Source of the DNA: Clarkia xantiana subsp. parviflora | Taxonomy: Eukaryota; Streptophyta; Magnoliopsida; Myrtales; Onagraceae | Reading direction: 5' to 3' | Length of the DNA: 64,000 nucleotides | Assembly: GCA_036873135.1 (NCBI GenBank) | Contig: JAPTYO010000007.1 | Coordinates: 19,264,763-19,328,762 of the forward strand | Part shown: one piece after another, positions 24,301-37,177 of the stretch | Numbering within the stretch: position 1 is the first letter of the stretch | Layout of the letters: each line of letters starts with the position of its first letter | Translations under genes and position numbers: made by a program | The notes under the pieces: model-generated | What the model was told of the DNA's origin: nothing | Databases searched by the model: none | The model's input: the letters and a program-made list of their open reading frames with translations, nothing else

Positions 24301-26794
24301 ACATACTGATATCTAAGTAACAAATAATATATAGAATTTAGTGTGTATTTAAAAATTGTGACATGACTTTAAACGTGAGAATTCAGTTAGTAGTAATTTT
24401 CACATTAAATTTACAACCTGCTAAAGCATTTATCATTATTTGCTAAACAGCAAATAGTTATTAAATTTAAAATCTGTCAAAAACAAAACAACAATATGTC
24501 AGTTAATTTTATCAGCAAAGCCCAATTAATTTACTCATTCGGTGCGAAGACCGAGTGTTTATATATATATATATACTAGATGACTGTTCCTGCACAGCGC
24601 GCGGGTCGAAATGTTAAATATGTATAATAATTAATAAAAAAATATTATGAACTCAAGTAAATAATAGTATTTAAAACAACTCTTAATAAAAAAAAAATAT
24701 TTATGACGCAGGTAAAAAATAATCAAAACTTCAGTAGAAAAATCTAGGAAAAATTGCTTTGAAACTATATTCAACTGTGAAATTTTCTATGAAATTTTTG
24801 GAACTATTTTCAACTGTGAAAAATTGCTTTGGAACTATGTAAACTGTGAAATTTTATGTCATCGAAAGTACCTTTAATCAACGTGGCATTTACTCTTCTT
24901 TGCAAGTACATTAGACAGTCATTATTTTTCCAGTTTTGCCCTCATGTGATTTTTCCTCAACAATTAATATATATCTACCTATTTTATTAAGGTGTCACGT
25001 GAGTTTCAGATATTTATCTGTTTATTTGCTAACTTATTATATATTTGTTACGAAAGAAAAAACTTATGTATATAAGTTTTAGGAATGATAATACCAAAGC
25101 ATGAAACAGTAAATGACCATATAAATATAACATTGATTTTTACATTAGAATTGTCGTTTCTTCATGTGATTGAATATAATTATCTCTCTTTAAATTTTCT
25201 ATTCTACATGCTTAAAAAAAATTAAGAGCAATTTAATTTAGTTCAAATGAAAAAAAAATGGATATGAACTTAGGGTCTTTATGAGAATATGAGTAAAAAA
25301 CTAAATTTATATTAGTCATTGACTTGTGTTAGATTCGTGTTTTACGTGAGATTTTACTTTGATTAATTTTTTTTTCACAAATATCATTTGTTCGGATTTT
25401 GTGCGGAATTTTGATTTTTAATTAATAATTTTAAATATATAATATTATTTTAAGACGTTAATTTTATTGATACGTATTGAAGTTAGAACCACTGATTGTG
25501 TCATTTGACATAATACTACGTATTTGGAACCAGAAGCTCTCTAATTAATTTTAAAATTTAGTATTACTATTTTCGTTATGTGTCATTATCTAATATATTA
25601 AGCATAATTATATTGTTTAGATTATAAAAAATTGAATTACATCCATCTTTTTCTATTAGAAGACGTAAAATGAATTTTTTTTTAAAGAGTACTACAATAT
25701 TAATTATCTTCTTTTTATGACTTGACGAAGAAAATGTTTACCCAAAAAAAAGGCTTAACGATGCAAATGAAAAATTTGGAAAAATAATAAAGAGAAAATA
25801 ATCATTGTTGAAGTTGGTCCCACTTGTCCACTTTCAAGTTGTGCTGAGTTCAATTGAACTCGGCCAAGAAGTAGATTAGTTTGAATTTGAACCCTAATTG
25901 TTGACGAGGTTTCGAGTGTAAAATTGTAGTTTTGTTTTAATAGAAAATTAAATGATTTTGACAAAAATATATATGAATAATAAAAGTAGATATGATATTT
26001 TGGATATTTAATTTCGAAGTAACTAAAAAAGTCACATTAATAACGTAAGTAAATACTAAATCGTAGATATTAACAATTAATGTCATCATTTCTCTTTGTT
26101 TTAAATGTATAAGTTAAATATAATTAATTTATACTTTATTTTATAATAAAAAAATTAATTGAATATTAAGTTACATACCATTATATTTTACGAAAAAATA
26201 ATATTTGTAAATCTTAATATATAATAAGAAGTAAAATTTTAAATTAAACATTCGATTAAATTACAATGTAATTGAATTTGTAGTCGTTAAAATAATAAGT
26301 TATAGTTATATTTAAAAAGAAAGGAGATTATTTAGATCACGATCATTACACAACTCTTGATACCGAATAAAAGAACTTAATGAAATGTAATTTTAATGTA
26401 CTTAATTATCTAACCACGGTATATTGGTCTCTATTCTATCCAAATAAATAACAGTCTTATAACTTATATCCACTATCTCTAGCTCCACCCACTAAGGTTT
26501 ATATTGGACGATATCTCAGTTCTCTAATTTCTTTCATCACTCTTCTAAAGGTCTAAACTCTAAACAGTAAACACTTTTCCTCTACCTGGTTTGAGTGCTT
26601 TCTCTCTAAGAGCTTGAACTTTTTGAGGTCCGTCATTATCTCTCGCGCTGTTCTTCATACTTTTCCTTGCCGAATCGAATCGTTACTGCCTTTTCTTCTG
26701 TTTTATAAAATTCCCCCGCCTGGAAAGTTCCAGATCGATTCGAAGCTTTCAGCTTTCTCTGCTTTGATTTTTTTTAGTTTCTTCATCCATTTGA
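21373..26794. other. AT-rich spacer upstream of the GRAS gene
   Basis: More than 5 kb with no supported gene. It contains a roughly 90-bp imperfect tandem duplication near 21610-21780 (GAGAATATGAGATAGTG / GAGAATATAAGTTGGTTG), an imperfect triplication of CAACTGTGAAATTTT near 24765-24855, and a less AT-rich island at 22860-23230 holding a G-box (CACGTG) but no recognisable protein. The last 400 bp include the GRAS promoter and leader. Confidence 0.5.
23425..23825. mobile_element. Foldback element, about 400 bp
   Basis: The left arm runs CAAACCAATAACAAATCTAC, then GAACAAAACTTTT, TCACAAC and TTACCTCCAAAACC. The right arm carries the complements in reverse order (GGTTTTGGGAGGTAA, GTTGTGA, AAAAGTTTTGTTC, ATTTGTTATTGGTTTG). 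The arms are diverged but clearly paired along most of their length. Exact ends and target duplication are not clear. Confidence 0.7.
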
Positions 26795-26872
26795 ATGCTT
26801 TTATTGGAGAAGATCAGAAACTGCTCGCAACACCGTATCGAGCGAGAAAACCCTGTGTTTATGCTGCCGTGA
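26795..26872 (+). other. Upstream ORF in the GRAS 5' leader
   Basis: An ATG at 26795 opens a 25-codon frame (ending with ENPVFMLP and TGA at 26870-26872) that closes 103 bases before the main start codon. If the leader is unspliced, ribosomes would meet it first. A spliced leader could remove it: an acceptor-like T-run plus AG lies near 26775. Confidence 0.4.
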
Positions 26873-26975
26873 TTAGTTGACTTCTGAACTGCATTTTGCT
26901 GAATTAGTTATTTCTGGAAGTAAGTCAACTATAGATCACCAGTTTTCGAGGTTTGAATCAGGAAATTTGATAAAT

Positions 26976-29156
26976 ATGGATCCCCGTCTTCATGGATTAT
27001 CGGTTTCTGTGAATGGATTGCCGGCGAGTAATCAACAGCTGCCGCTGTTTCAGAATCCGACTTTCATTCAGGGCCCTATGTTTGGAAACACCTTTCTGGA
27101 CAGTGGATTCGGGGGTGGGATCCAGTACGTTCCTCATGAGGGTGCTCAGAATGGCGAAGCTACCTCGAGCACCCAATCCTCAACCCTTACCGTTGATGAA
27201 GAGTTCCCTGAGGACTGCGATTTCTCTGATGCTGTTCTCAGATACATCAGTCAGATGCTCATGGAGGAAGACATGGATGATAAGGCGTGTATGCTTCAAG
27301 AGTCTCTGGACCTCCAAGCTGCTGAAAAATCTCTTTACGAAGTGATTGGGAAGAAATACCCTCCTTCACCGGAGATAATCCACCAAAAAACAGATGCTGA
27401 TTTTTTTGCTGTAAATTCAGGTGGGTATTTGGAGGACATTGTTTCAATGCCTAGCTGGAATGATTCCCACACTCAAAGTTTGTATCGTTCATCTTACAGT
27501 TCTTCGAACAGTACAATCAGCGGCGTGGATGGGATATTGGAATCTCCAAGCAGTATTCTCCAGATCCCTGATTTGGCAAGCGAAAGCCGATCGATTTGGC
27601 AGTTTAACAAAGGAGTTGAGGAAGCCAACAGATTCCTTCCAAATAGCTCTGGGTTCTTAGATGATTTGGAATCGAGAAAAGTTCTATCAGATGCAAAGAT
27701 CAAGGTGGAGAGAAGAGACGATAGCGAATACACCCAAAACGGATCAAGAGTGAGAAAGAATCCTCTGAGAGAGAACGACGATGATGAAGAAGAACGGTGC
27801 AGCAAGCAAGCTGCAGTTTTTGCAGAACCTGTTGTGAGGTCTGAAAAGTTCGATCTTGTCCTTTTATGCAGCGGAGCCATGGAGGGCGGCAGAAACCACC
27901 TCACTGTTCTTCGGGAAGCCTTGAATGATGGAGCCGACACCAGTATGCTTAAGAATGGACAGTGTAAGGTAAAGGGTTCCTCGTCTGGGCGAGGAAGAGG
28001 GAACAAGCAAGGAAAGAAGGAGGTGATTGATTTAAGAACTCTGCTAATTAGCTGTGCTCAAGCAGTTGCTGCAGATGATCGAATCAGCACAAATGAGCTC
28101 CTGAAGCAGATAAGGCAGCACGCTTCTCCATTTGGGGACGGGACTCAGAGACTCGCCCAGGTTCTTGCGGATGGGCTCGAGGCTCGTTTGGCCGGAACTG
28201 GCAGCCAAATCTACAAAGGGCTTATCAGTAAAAGAACCCCTGCAGCAGAAATCTTAAAAGCTTACCATTTGTTCCTAGCAGCTTGTCCTTTCCGGAAACT
28301 CTCCAACTTCATATCGAATAAGACGATAATGAAGGTGGCAGAGACCTCCACCCGGATCCATATAATCGATTTTGGAATCCTCTATGGATTCCAGTGGCCC
28401 ACAATGATTCAGAGACTCTCCATGAGACCAAACGGGCCCCCGAGGGTTCGGATAACTGGAATCGAGTTCCCCCAACCCGGGTTCAGACCTGCAGAGCGGG
28501 TTGAGGAAACAGGTCGGAGGCTGGCATCTTATGCTGAGAAATTTGGGGTCCCGTTCGAGTACACAGCCATAGCCAAGAAATGGGAGACAGTTCAAATCGA
28601 GGAGCTCAAAATCGACAGAGATGAGCTCCTTATTGTGAACTGTCTCTATCGATCCAAAAACCTGCTTGATGAGACGGTTTTGGTTGATAGCCCGAGGAAG
28701 ATGGTTCTTGATTTGATTGGGAGGATAAAGCCCGACTTGTTCATTCACGGGATTGTGAATGGATCTTATAATGCTCCTTTTTTTGTGACGCGGTTCCGAG
28801 AAGCATTGTTCCATTTCTCAGCTCTGTTTGATATGCTTGAAACCCTAGTTCCGAGGGAGAACAGAGAAAGGATGGTGATTGAGAAGGAAATATTTGGGAG
28901 GGAGGCTCTGAATGTGATTGCTTGTGAGGGGTGGGAGAGAGTTGAGAGACCTGAGACTTATAAGCAGTGGCAGGTTCGTGATTTGAGGGCGGGATTTGTT
29001 CAGGTACCCTTCGCAAGGGAAATTGTGCAGAGGGCAACTGACAGGGCGAGATTGAGTTATCATCGAGATTTTCTGGTTGATGAAGATAGTCGGTGGCTGC
29101 TTCAGGGATGGAAAGGGCGAATTGTCTATGCGTTGTCTTGTTGGAAACCTGCATAA
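26976..29156 (+). CDS. GRAS transcription factor, LISCL (SCL9/14/33-like) type
   Basis: The intronless gene encodes 726 residues from the ATG at 26976 (MDPRLHGLSVSVNG), the usual start of this subfamily; the open frame extends 33 codons further up but has no ATG there. The long N-terminal half is acidic and Ser-rich, with the activation-type segment EEFPEDCDFSDAVLRYISQM. The GRAS domain spans about residues 349-724. It contains a first leucine-rich region (VIDLRTLLISCAQAVAADD), the VHIID motif as HIIDFGILYGFQWP (about 458), PFYRE-type PAERVEETGRRLASYA and RFREALFHFSALFDMLE, and a closing SAW motif (WLLQGWKGRIVYALSCWKP). LISCL proteins are nuclear co-activators; Arabidopsis SCL14 works with TGA factors on detoxification genes, but the role of this copy is not shown. 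No break is seen. Confidence 0.95.
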   Translation: MDPRLHGLSVSVNGLPASNQQLPLFQNPTFIQGPMFGNTFLDSGFGGGIQYVPHEGAQNGEATSSTQSSTLTVDEEFPEDCDFSDAVLRYISQMLMEEDMDDKACMLQESLDLQAAEKSLYEVIGKKYPPSPEIIHQKTDADFFAVNSGGYLEDIVSMPSWNDSHTQSLYRSSYSSSNSTISGVDGILESPSSILQIPDLASESRSIWQFNKGVEEANRFLPNSSGFLDDLESRKVLSDAKIKVERRDDSEYTQNGSRVRKNPLRENDDDEEERCSKQAAVFAEPVVRSEKFDLVLLCSGAMEGGRNHLTVLREALNDGADTSMLKNGQCKVKGSSSGRGRGNKQGKKEVIDLRTLLISCAQAVAADDRISTNELLKQIRQHASPFGDGTQRLAQVLADGLEARLAGTGSQIYKGLISKRTPAAEILKAYHLFLAACPFRKLSNFISNKTIMKVAETSTRIHIIDFGILYGFQWPTMIQRLSMRPNGPPRVRITGIEFPQPGFRPAERVEETGRRLASYAEKFGVPFEYTAIAKKWETVQIEELKIDRDELLIVNCLYRSKNLLDETVLVDSPRKMVLDLIGRIKPDLFIHGIVNGSYNAPFFVTRFREALFHFSALFDMLETLVPRENRERMVIEKEIFGREALNVIACEGWERVERPETYKQWQVRDLRAGFVQVPFAREIVQRATDRARLSYHRDFLVDEDSRWLLQGWKGRIVYALSCWKPA

Positions 29157-29865
29157 GAAGTACGGATTTCTTGGATGGCAAGGAAGGATGTGTTTGCTTG
29201 TTGTTCTATTCAGATGACTCGAAATCAATCGGTACTTAATTACTCTCCTCATCACCTTCTGATTACTTATTCTCTGCAGTTTCTTGACTTCTGATTAAGC
29301 TCTGTTCTGATGATATTCTTGTAGGAATGGAGAATCCGAATAGATGACTAATGGTAAAGTAACTTACTAACCAAGTAAAGCTTCAATTGGTTGTGATATG
29401 TACCCGAGCATAGATTTGTCATTGTTTTATACTTGCATGTCAAGAAACAAAAGTTGCATTGCCTGCGACATCATAGCATTAGCTTAAGTTTTGGAGAAAG
29501 ATGTTTCCTGAGGTATGGAGTTTTCTTCTTCTCCAATTTGGTTACTGGGAATTGTAGAACACACGTAGTAGTAGTAGTTATAGTTAGAGCTGTAGTAGCT
29601 GATGTCGAGTTTGTATCTTTAGTATGATCATGTACAATAATGGAGTTTGAGCTACGAATATTGCTTTTGACATCTTATTCTTCTTTATGACTGTTTAATG
29701 GTTGATTGATATAAATAATGAACGATACTCTTATTAAGGGATTGATGTCTGATGAATGAGCCACGAATATATTTCAATGCACACAAGTTGAAATGGGAAA
29801 GTTGCAAGAGGAACTGAATGCACTAAAGTTGAAATTGGATTGAAAAGTAGCAAAAAAACAAATAA
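29157..29865. other. GRAS 3' region and spacer
   Basis: This holds the probable 3' UTR of the GRAS gene and about 500 bp of spacer. A small run of GTA triplets lies near 29565. No gene is supported. Confidence 0.5.
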
Positions 29866-29873
29866 TGTTGACA

Positions 29874-29906
<33 letters not shown>

Positions 29907-29946
29907 ACCTTAATCTGGCGCCTTAGACCAACTCGGCCATATCAAC
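29866..29946 (-). tRNA. tRNA-Leu (anticodon AAG)
   Basis: Read on the minus strand, the 81-base gene has the acceptor stem GTTGATA/TGTCAAC. The anticodon stem CCAGA/TCTGG surrounds the loop TTAAGGT, giving anticodon AAG (Leu, codon CUU). A long variable arm is typical of class II tRNA-Leu, and the T loop GGTTCAAATCC is complete. A run of seven T on the minus strand follows within about 10 bases. It begins 36 bases behind the YidD stop codon on the same strand. Confidence 0.94.
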
Positions 29947-29981
29947 ATTTGTATCAAAGGAGAGAACAAATAAAATATGTT

Positions 29982-30696
29982 TCATTCATCAACAGGTCGC
30001 TCCTCATCAAACCAACGCGGAGGATCGAAGCCAGAGCCACCTGAACAACAGATTAAGGCTTACTCCACTAATGGAGAAGAGCAAATGCATGACCAGAAAA
30101 AGGAAGATGAATTACCGAGAGGATTGCATCGACAGAGACGCCAGGCAGTCAACACCGTGCCTTTGACGACTCCGTACTTCTTGTAAGCTTCCATGGAGTA
30201 CTCGCTGCACGTCGGAACATATCTGCAACTATTTGGCATCAATGGCGAAATCTCCCCTGCACAAACACCTCAATCTATATTACAATCAACCAAATCTATG
30301 AACCGAGTTTTCTGATTTCAGCTTCAAATGATCAATTATACGAAACTCCAACTCACTTTTGTAGAACCTGAGCATGGATAAGGCGACTTTCACTCCTCCG
30401 CTGTCCTCTCCACCATCTAATCAACACGAAACCGCGAAATCTCAGCAATCGATGATTAGATAGTTCGTAATTAGTCACTGATTGATAACGGATAGATTAC
30501 CTGGTGGATTGTCGGTCTTTGACTGGTTTTTCAGTTCCGAGACAATTGAGGAACTTCGGCGGAGTTTCACGGAGGTGCTCACTCTGTTGTACTTGAGCTT
30601 CAGATGGCGAGGAGGAGGAGGAATCACTAAGGAACGGAAGGTGGCCGCTTCGTCGGCACAGGGCCTTGGCGGTTGGAGACGGAGAACAGCCGCCAT
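29982..30696 (-). CDS. YidD family membrane-insertion factor, plastid type
   Basis: Four exons: 30501-30696, 30357-30416, 30116-30256 and 29982-30040. They have GT-AG borders and sum to 456 bases, giving 151 residues. The first exon is Ser/Arg/Lys-rich (RHLKLKYNRVSTSVKLRRSS), as expected for a chloroplast transit peptide. The compact conserved domain follows: ISPLMPNSCRYVPTCSEYS, then YKKYGVVKGTVLTAWRLCRC and NPLGGSGFDPPRWF, with all the conserved Cys of the family. Bacterial YidD sits beside yidC and helps it insert membrane proteins; a plastid role with ALB3 is an inference. The family is also known as UPF0161. The ATG chosen at 30696 gives the usual start; an upstream in-frame extension exists. 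The 3' UTR probably runs into the tRNA-Leu gene. Confidence 0.92.
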
Positions 30697-31166
30697 ATGC
30701 GCCGTCTTGGCCTTCCAAAGGAACTCCGGGATATTCTCTCCTGTGGATTTATATGGACGACAACACTCCGTAGCCGTATCAATTACCAAATATAGGACGA
30801 AAACGAAAGTCGAAAATTTTAATTTACCTAAAAAAGAGAGAAATTAGTTACTTGAATCGAATTAAGAGTTAAGACCAAATAACCCACAAACTAGAATAAA
30901 ATTACTTCGCTTTAGTTTTTAGTTTGTCTATAGGTTATATACCGTTAGATGTATGTAATTGAGCTTAAGTATTTGACAAGACCAATTTGACTTATTTAAT
31001 TCGAGATTGAATATGATTGAGTTTATTTTTTGAGCTCGACTTGCTTGTTAAAATTAATATTGTTCAGTTAAATTATAATTAATGTACTTTAGCACTAATC
31101 ATAATTCAAGCGGAATAGGCTTTTAGTTCGAGCTCGAACTCGAAAAGAATTTTATTAAAAAAAAAC
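30697..31166. other. YidD promoter region and spacer
   Basis: This holds the YidD promoter and AT-rich spacer. It ends in a degenerate repeat (CGAGCTCGAACTCGAA) into which the neighbouring LTR is inserted. Confidence 0.45.
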
Positions 31167-31549
31167 TCGATTGATGGGTACCGATGTAATCGTTAGCCTC
31201 GTTAACAGCCAATGGACGGCGAGTATGTCCAGTGGCCCTCGTGAAAAGCCTGGAAGGCCCAGAGGCCCAGTACGAAGGGTCCCGACTTTAGCGGTCCCGA
31301 TGTATGAGCCGAATGCTCCCGACAATAAGCCTCTGAGTAGGCCCCGACATGCCTTAGTAAATGCCCCGATGATAAAAGCCCCGCAGAGGCTGGACCCGTC
31401 TCGTAAGACAAGGGGTCCTGGGTGGTGATCTAGAATGAGATAACTCTGGAGTCCCCGACAGGAGTCGAGACTTGTGATCAGAGGATAAAGACCGAGAAAC
31501 CCGCCTACTAGATAGAGTAGTGGGAGACGGTTAAAGATATAGATAAGTC

Positions 31550-31680
31550 CCCCGAGATACGCATGGCATGCCCGAGATACGCGGAGTATGGGTAAGATAC
31601 GCGGAGCGTGGGGCGAAATCTACGGAATCCCTAACGATATATACGGAATCGTGGCGAGATACACGAAATCATGGGCAAAA
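31550..31680. repeat. GAGATACGCGGA-type short repeats in the LTR
   Basis: Variants of CGAGATACGCGGAGTATGGG recur about five or six times at a spacing of roughly 20-30 bases. They lie in U3 upstream of the TATA box and may be enhancer-like repeats of the LTR. Confidence 0.65.
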
Positions 31681-31729
31681 CGGCCAATCACGACCACAGG
31701 TAACTGAGTAACTTCCCCTCCTATATAAA

Positions 31730-31739
31730 GGAAGAAGTT
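31730..31739 (+). promoter_or_regulatory. TATA box of the solo LTR
   Basis: CCTATATAAAGG, about 195 bases before the end of the LTR, suits an R start near 31765. A solo LTR can still act as a promoter towards the right, that is antisense to the SDR gene. Confidence 0.55.
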
Positions 31740-31937
31740 ACCTCAGAAAACCCTAATCATCTAATACGTACTTAGATTACTGCTGCCACCCCATTGATCA
31801 TATACTCATTTAAGCATCGGAGAGGGATTCTGGGTCACCACCCAGATCATCCCTTTTTGCAGGATTACGCGGAGCCCAGGAGTTCAGAGCATTCCGTCAA
31901 GGACGTAACGGAGCTTCGACCGTGATCCAACATCGAT

Positions 31938-32458
31938 TAGGCACTTTTTAGTCGAATATAAATGAACTTATAATAGACTTGGTACCAGGAAGAAAAAAAA
32001 AAAAAAAAAACTCGACTCAATTAAAAAATTTAGCTGAGTTAAATGTAAATACCAACCGAGCAAGTAACTCACAAGCAGTACCGTTCCTCATAAAAAAATT
32101 ATTCTAACAAGTAAATTTTTTCTCAAAAGTAAAAATCTTTTCAACTAGACAAGCCTTTGAGAGCAAATTAAACATTCCTTAAAGACAAATAGAACACGTA
32201 TCAGATTGAAAGATGCTAGTTAAACTCTTTTGGACCCCTCAGTTTCGTTTTTCTATTAAATTACCTTTTACCATGATAATGTAAATTACACTTACACCCT
32301 CTTCTGAATACTGCAAAATGTAGTTATGATAACTTTAGTCTACACATTCATCATATCAAACCAAAATGGCAAAAACTGTTTAATGCTGGTCGATACCGAT
32401 TATCTGCAACTCTTGTAATAATACGCACACATGAATCCTTATTATCAGTACATATAAA
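31938..32458. other. Spacer behind the SDR gene
   Basis: AT-rich spacer with a poly-A run near 31992, probably the continuation of the repeat split by the solo LTR, followed by the 3' UTR of the SDR gene. No gene is visible. Confidence 0.45.
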
Positions 32459-34648
<2,190 letters not shown>

Positions 34649-35175
34649 GGCTGCAGTAACAGTGAGGAATCTTCTACGGGAGGTTCCAGAAATTTCCTTC
34701 AATGAAATTTGATTAAGAATCGCAATCAGCAGCTAGTTCCTTGTGGATAAAAACGATCGCTCAAAAACTTGATAGTGATGATGGGGAAATTATTGCATGT
34801 CAGATGCAACACGCAGTGAAGTTGTAACTCTTTCTCTTCTTACCAAAAAAAAAACTCTTTCTCTTCTTACCAAAAAAAAAAACTCTTTCTCTAATGAATG
34901 TACCACGTGACTATTTATGCTTTTTGAATTGCTGCTTCAGGAAACGTGGCAAGCATTCATTGGCCAAATTGGTACACAACCACACTGCTAAGTATTACAT
35001 CCGAACCATACAATGTTCTCCTGATGATAGACACTGGAATTTTATACCGACATGGTTGTGTATTTTTTTTTTTTTTTTCAATCGTCTAAAAAGTAAAAGT
35101 GAATCGTTTAAAGAAATTGATATTAATAGTGTATATAAATTGTAAGTGTATGTATTTAAAAAATTTCCCGACTAT
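34649..35175. other. SDR promoter region
   Basis: This holds the SDR promoter and leader. A unit TCTTCTTACCAAAAAAAAAACTCTT-like, about 31 bp, is duplicated in tandem near 34825-34890. No gene is seen. Confidence 0.5.
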
Positions 35176-35392
35176 GTAATAATAGTGTGGAGGTTCAGAT
35201 CTCTTAACTAGAGGTTAGTAGTTCAATCTCCGTTAATGATCATGAGAATTGAAAATTGTTCATGGTCAGCACTTTACCCCCTACGGACTGACCCGGTGCG
35301 AGTGGTGATTAGTCTAGGTGTGGAGCAAGCATGCTACGAGTGCCGACCTTCTGATGAGGAACCCCTAGGACCACCCGCAGAAAAAAAAAATC
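35176..35392 (+). mobile_element. SINE-like retroposon (copy 1)
   Basis: The 5' part resembles a tRNA-derived Pol III promoter (an A-box-like start and a B-box-like GTAGTTCAATCTCC). The body reads ACTGACCCGGTGCGAGTGG and GGTGTGGAGCAAGCATGCTA, and the end is ACCACCCGCAG followed by ten A. A diverged copy lies at 52815-53007. Its ends are approximate and no clear target duplication was found. Confidence 0.65.
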
Positions 35393-35748
35393 CACTTTGA
35401 AAGTTTTAATAAAAACATAGAAATTATTTCTTGGACCGAGTCCACCACCTAAGATATGGATCTAACTAATTAAATAGTGATACCACATAAATAATACGGT
35501 AACAATGAATGTCATGAAGGAGATGATTATGTATAATCTTAATTGCTACACCAATTATTTTGGGAAAAAAAGTTATTTTTATTTTCTTAAATTTAATTTT
35601 ATGCGCTCTCTTCCTTTTTAAATAAATAAATGTATATAGTTTTTTTTATATTTTTTAAAACCCTATTGAACATGTTGAACCCTAGAGGACAAGTGTCCTT
35701 TTTTCTAGGGTTCACCCTACCCTCCTCTATGTCTAATAGGTTTAGAAG

Positions 35749-35784
<36 letters not shown>

Positions 35785-37177
35785 GAGTGCAGGGAATTAA
35801 TAGTAAAAAATAAAATAAAATATTTTAAATAATTGATGTGTCAATTAATGTTAATAAAGCAAATAAGTAAAACTGTTTATGATCTAAATTAATAAAATTG
35901 TATATAATTCTCTACTTTGTGGCATTAATCTTTATCATATTATTTATGAGTTGTCAATTTTTAATTGGCTCGACCCACATCTAGTTGGTGGACTTGGTCC
36001 AAAAATTAATTTCTCACAAAAACACAAATATAATATGCTTGTGAAATTTATTATAAAATCCCATTTATTATACAATTTATACTATGCGGGAAATTCTAGA
36101 CTCCATTATTTACTTCCGGTACCATATGTTGGGTGTTATGAATTAATTAATTTATGGGCCTAGGTTTTATAAGGCCTAATGACATACAGAAGCAGGAGAA
36201 CTTCGGGCTTATAATCTTGATCCAATACCAATTACCAACACCATCAATTCTCAAATGGAGACATGAGAGTTGATAATTTATTTTCAAGATTAATAGAAAA
36301 ATAAACCACCAACATAATTTTGAATGTTGACAAAAATAATATAATAAAATTAAAAGGTTTGGGTGAGTGATCCGTACCATATTAGGTCTTAGGGGTAGGG
36401 TTGGGCATAGAACCGATACGACCGATTTATACCCGAACTGATTTTTTTACTCTAGTTCATTTTAAAAGAAGTGATATGTTTAGAAATTATGGATCAGCTC
36501 ACATTACAAAAAAAAAATAATTTAAAAACGAGTTGGTCGGACCATTTTTTTTTCCAATTTTAGTTAAAGTAGCCAAGATACCAATTTTTTGTCAATATAT
36601 ATTAAACCATTAAATTAAGGTCATCATCTACAACAATAATATTAATGTACTTGACACATGTGAGATGGGTTCACACATGTATGGCATGACTACTTACTTA
36701 ACATTACCAGAGACTTCTGTTTGCAACCTAATCATGCAAGTTGGTTGGGTAATGAATGATATTGTATAGCTGTATTATTGTATGTATGTATATAATAAAT
36801 AAATATTAATTAAATAAATAAATATCTGGTGTGGCGTTCCCATTACGACCTTCTAACCTTTATTTTACTTCCATTCTATGGCATGGCAGCCAATACAGAT
36901 GTAGACTTAACTAAAAAAAAGGCATTCCGAAAAGGACTATCATTATTTAGTAACAAACCGTCTCCTTCCCTTCCCTTTCCTTCTCCAATTCTTCATATAT
37001 TATTATTATGTAACATCCAATAATTATAGTCAAACAAGAACATCTACATCGCCTATTATTGGAACAATGCATTACAACAACATTTTTACAACAACAAAAT
37101 GGTTTGTTGACCTATTCGTGTTGCGCGTCGGGTCGGGTCGGGTCGGGTCGGGCCTTATTGTTGCCTCGTCAATGAGT
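35393..37177. other. AT-rich spacer between SDR and HAD genes
   Basis: The spacer holds a (TA)n tract, a possible truncated hAT-like MITE end near 36395 (TAGGGTTGGGCATAGAACCG) and, at 37125-37152, about five copies of GGGTC. No gene is supported. Confidence 0.5.
35752..35780 (+). repeat. (AT)n microsatellite
   Basis: About 14 uninterrupted AT units. Confidence 0.95.

Larger units (their letters stand above)
31172..31932 (+). mobile_element. Solo LTR (761 bp)
   Basis: The segment starts TGATGGGTACCGATG, ends GTGATCCAACA, and is flanked by the 5-bp duplication TCGAT (31167-31171 and 31933-31937). A promoter-like TATA box lies at 31732-31738, and the U5-like end contains CATCGGAGAGGGATTCTGGG. 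There is no interior and no second LTR, so it is a solo LTR, oriented on the plus strand by its TATA box. The U3 part is GC-rich compared with its surroundings. Confidence 0.85.

Noticed and set aside
26877..26975. 33-codon N-terminal extension of the GRAS frame
   Set aside because: It opens with TTG, not ATG; the first ATG in frame (26976) gives the family-typical MDPRL start.
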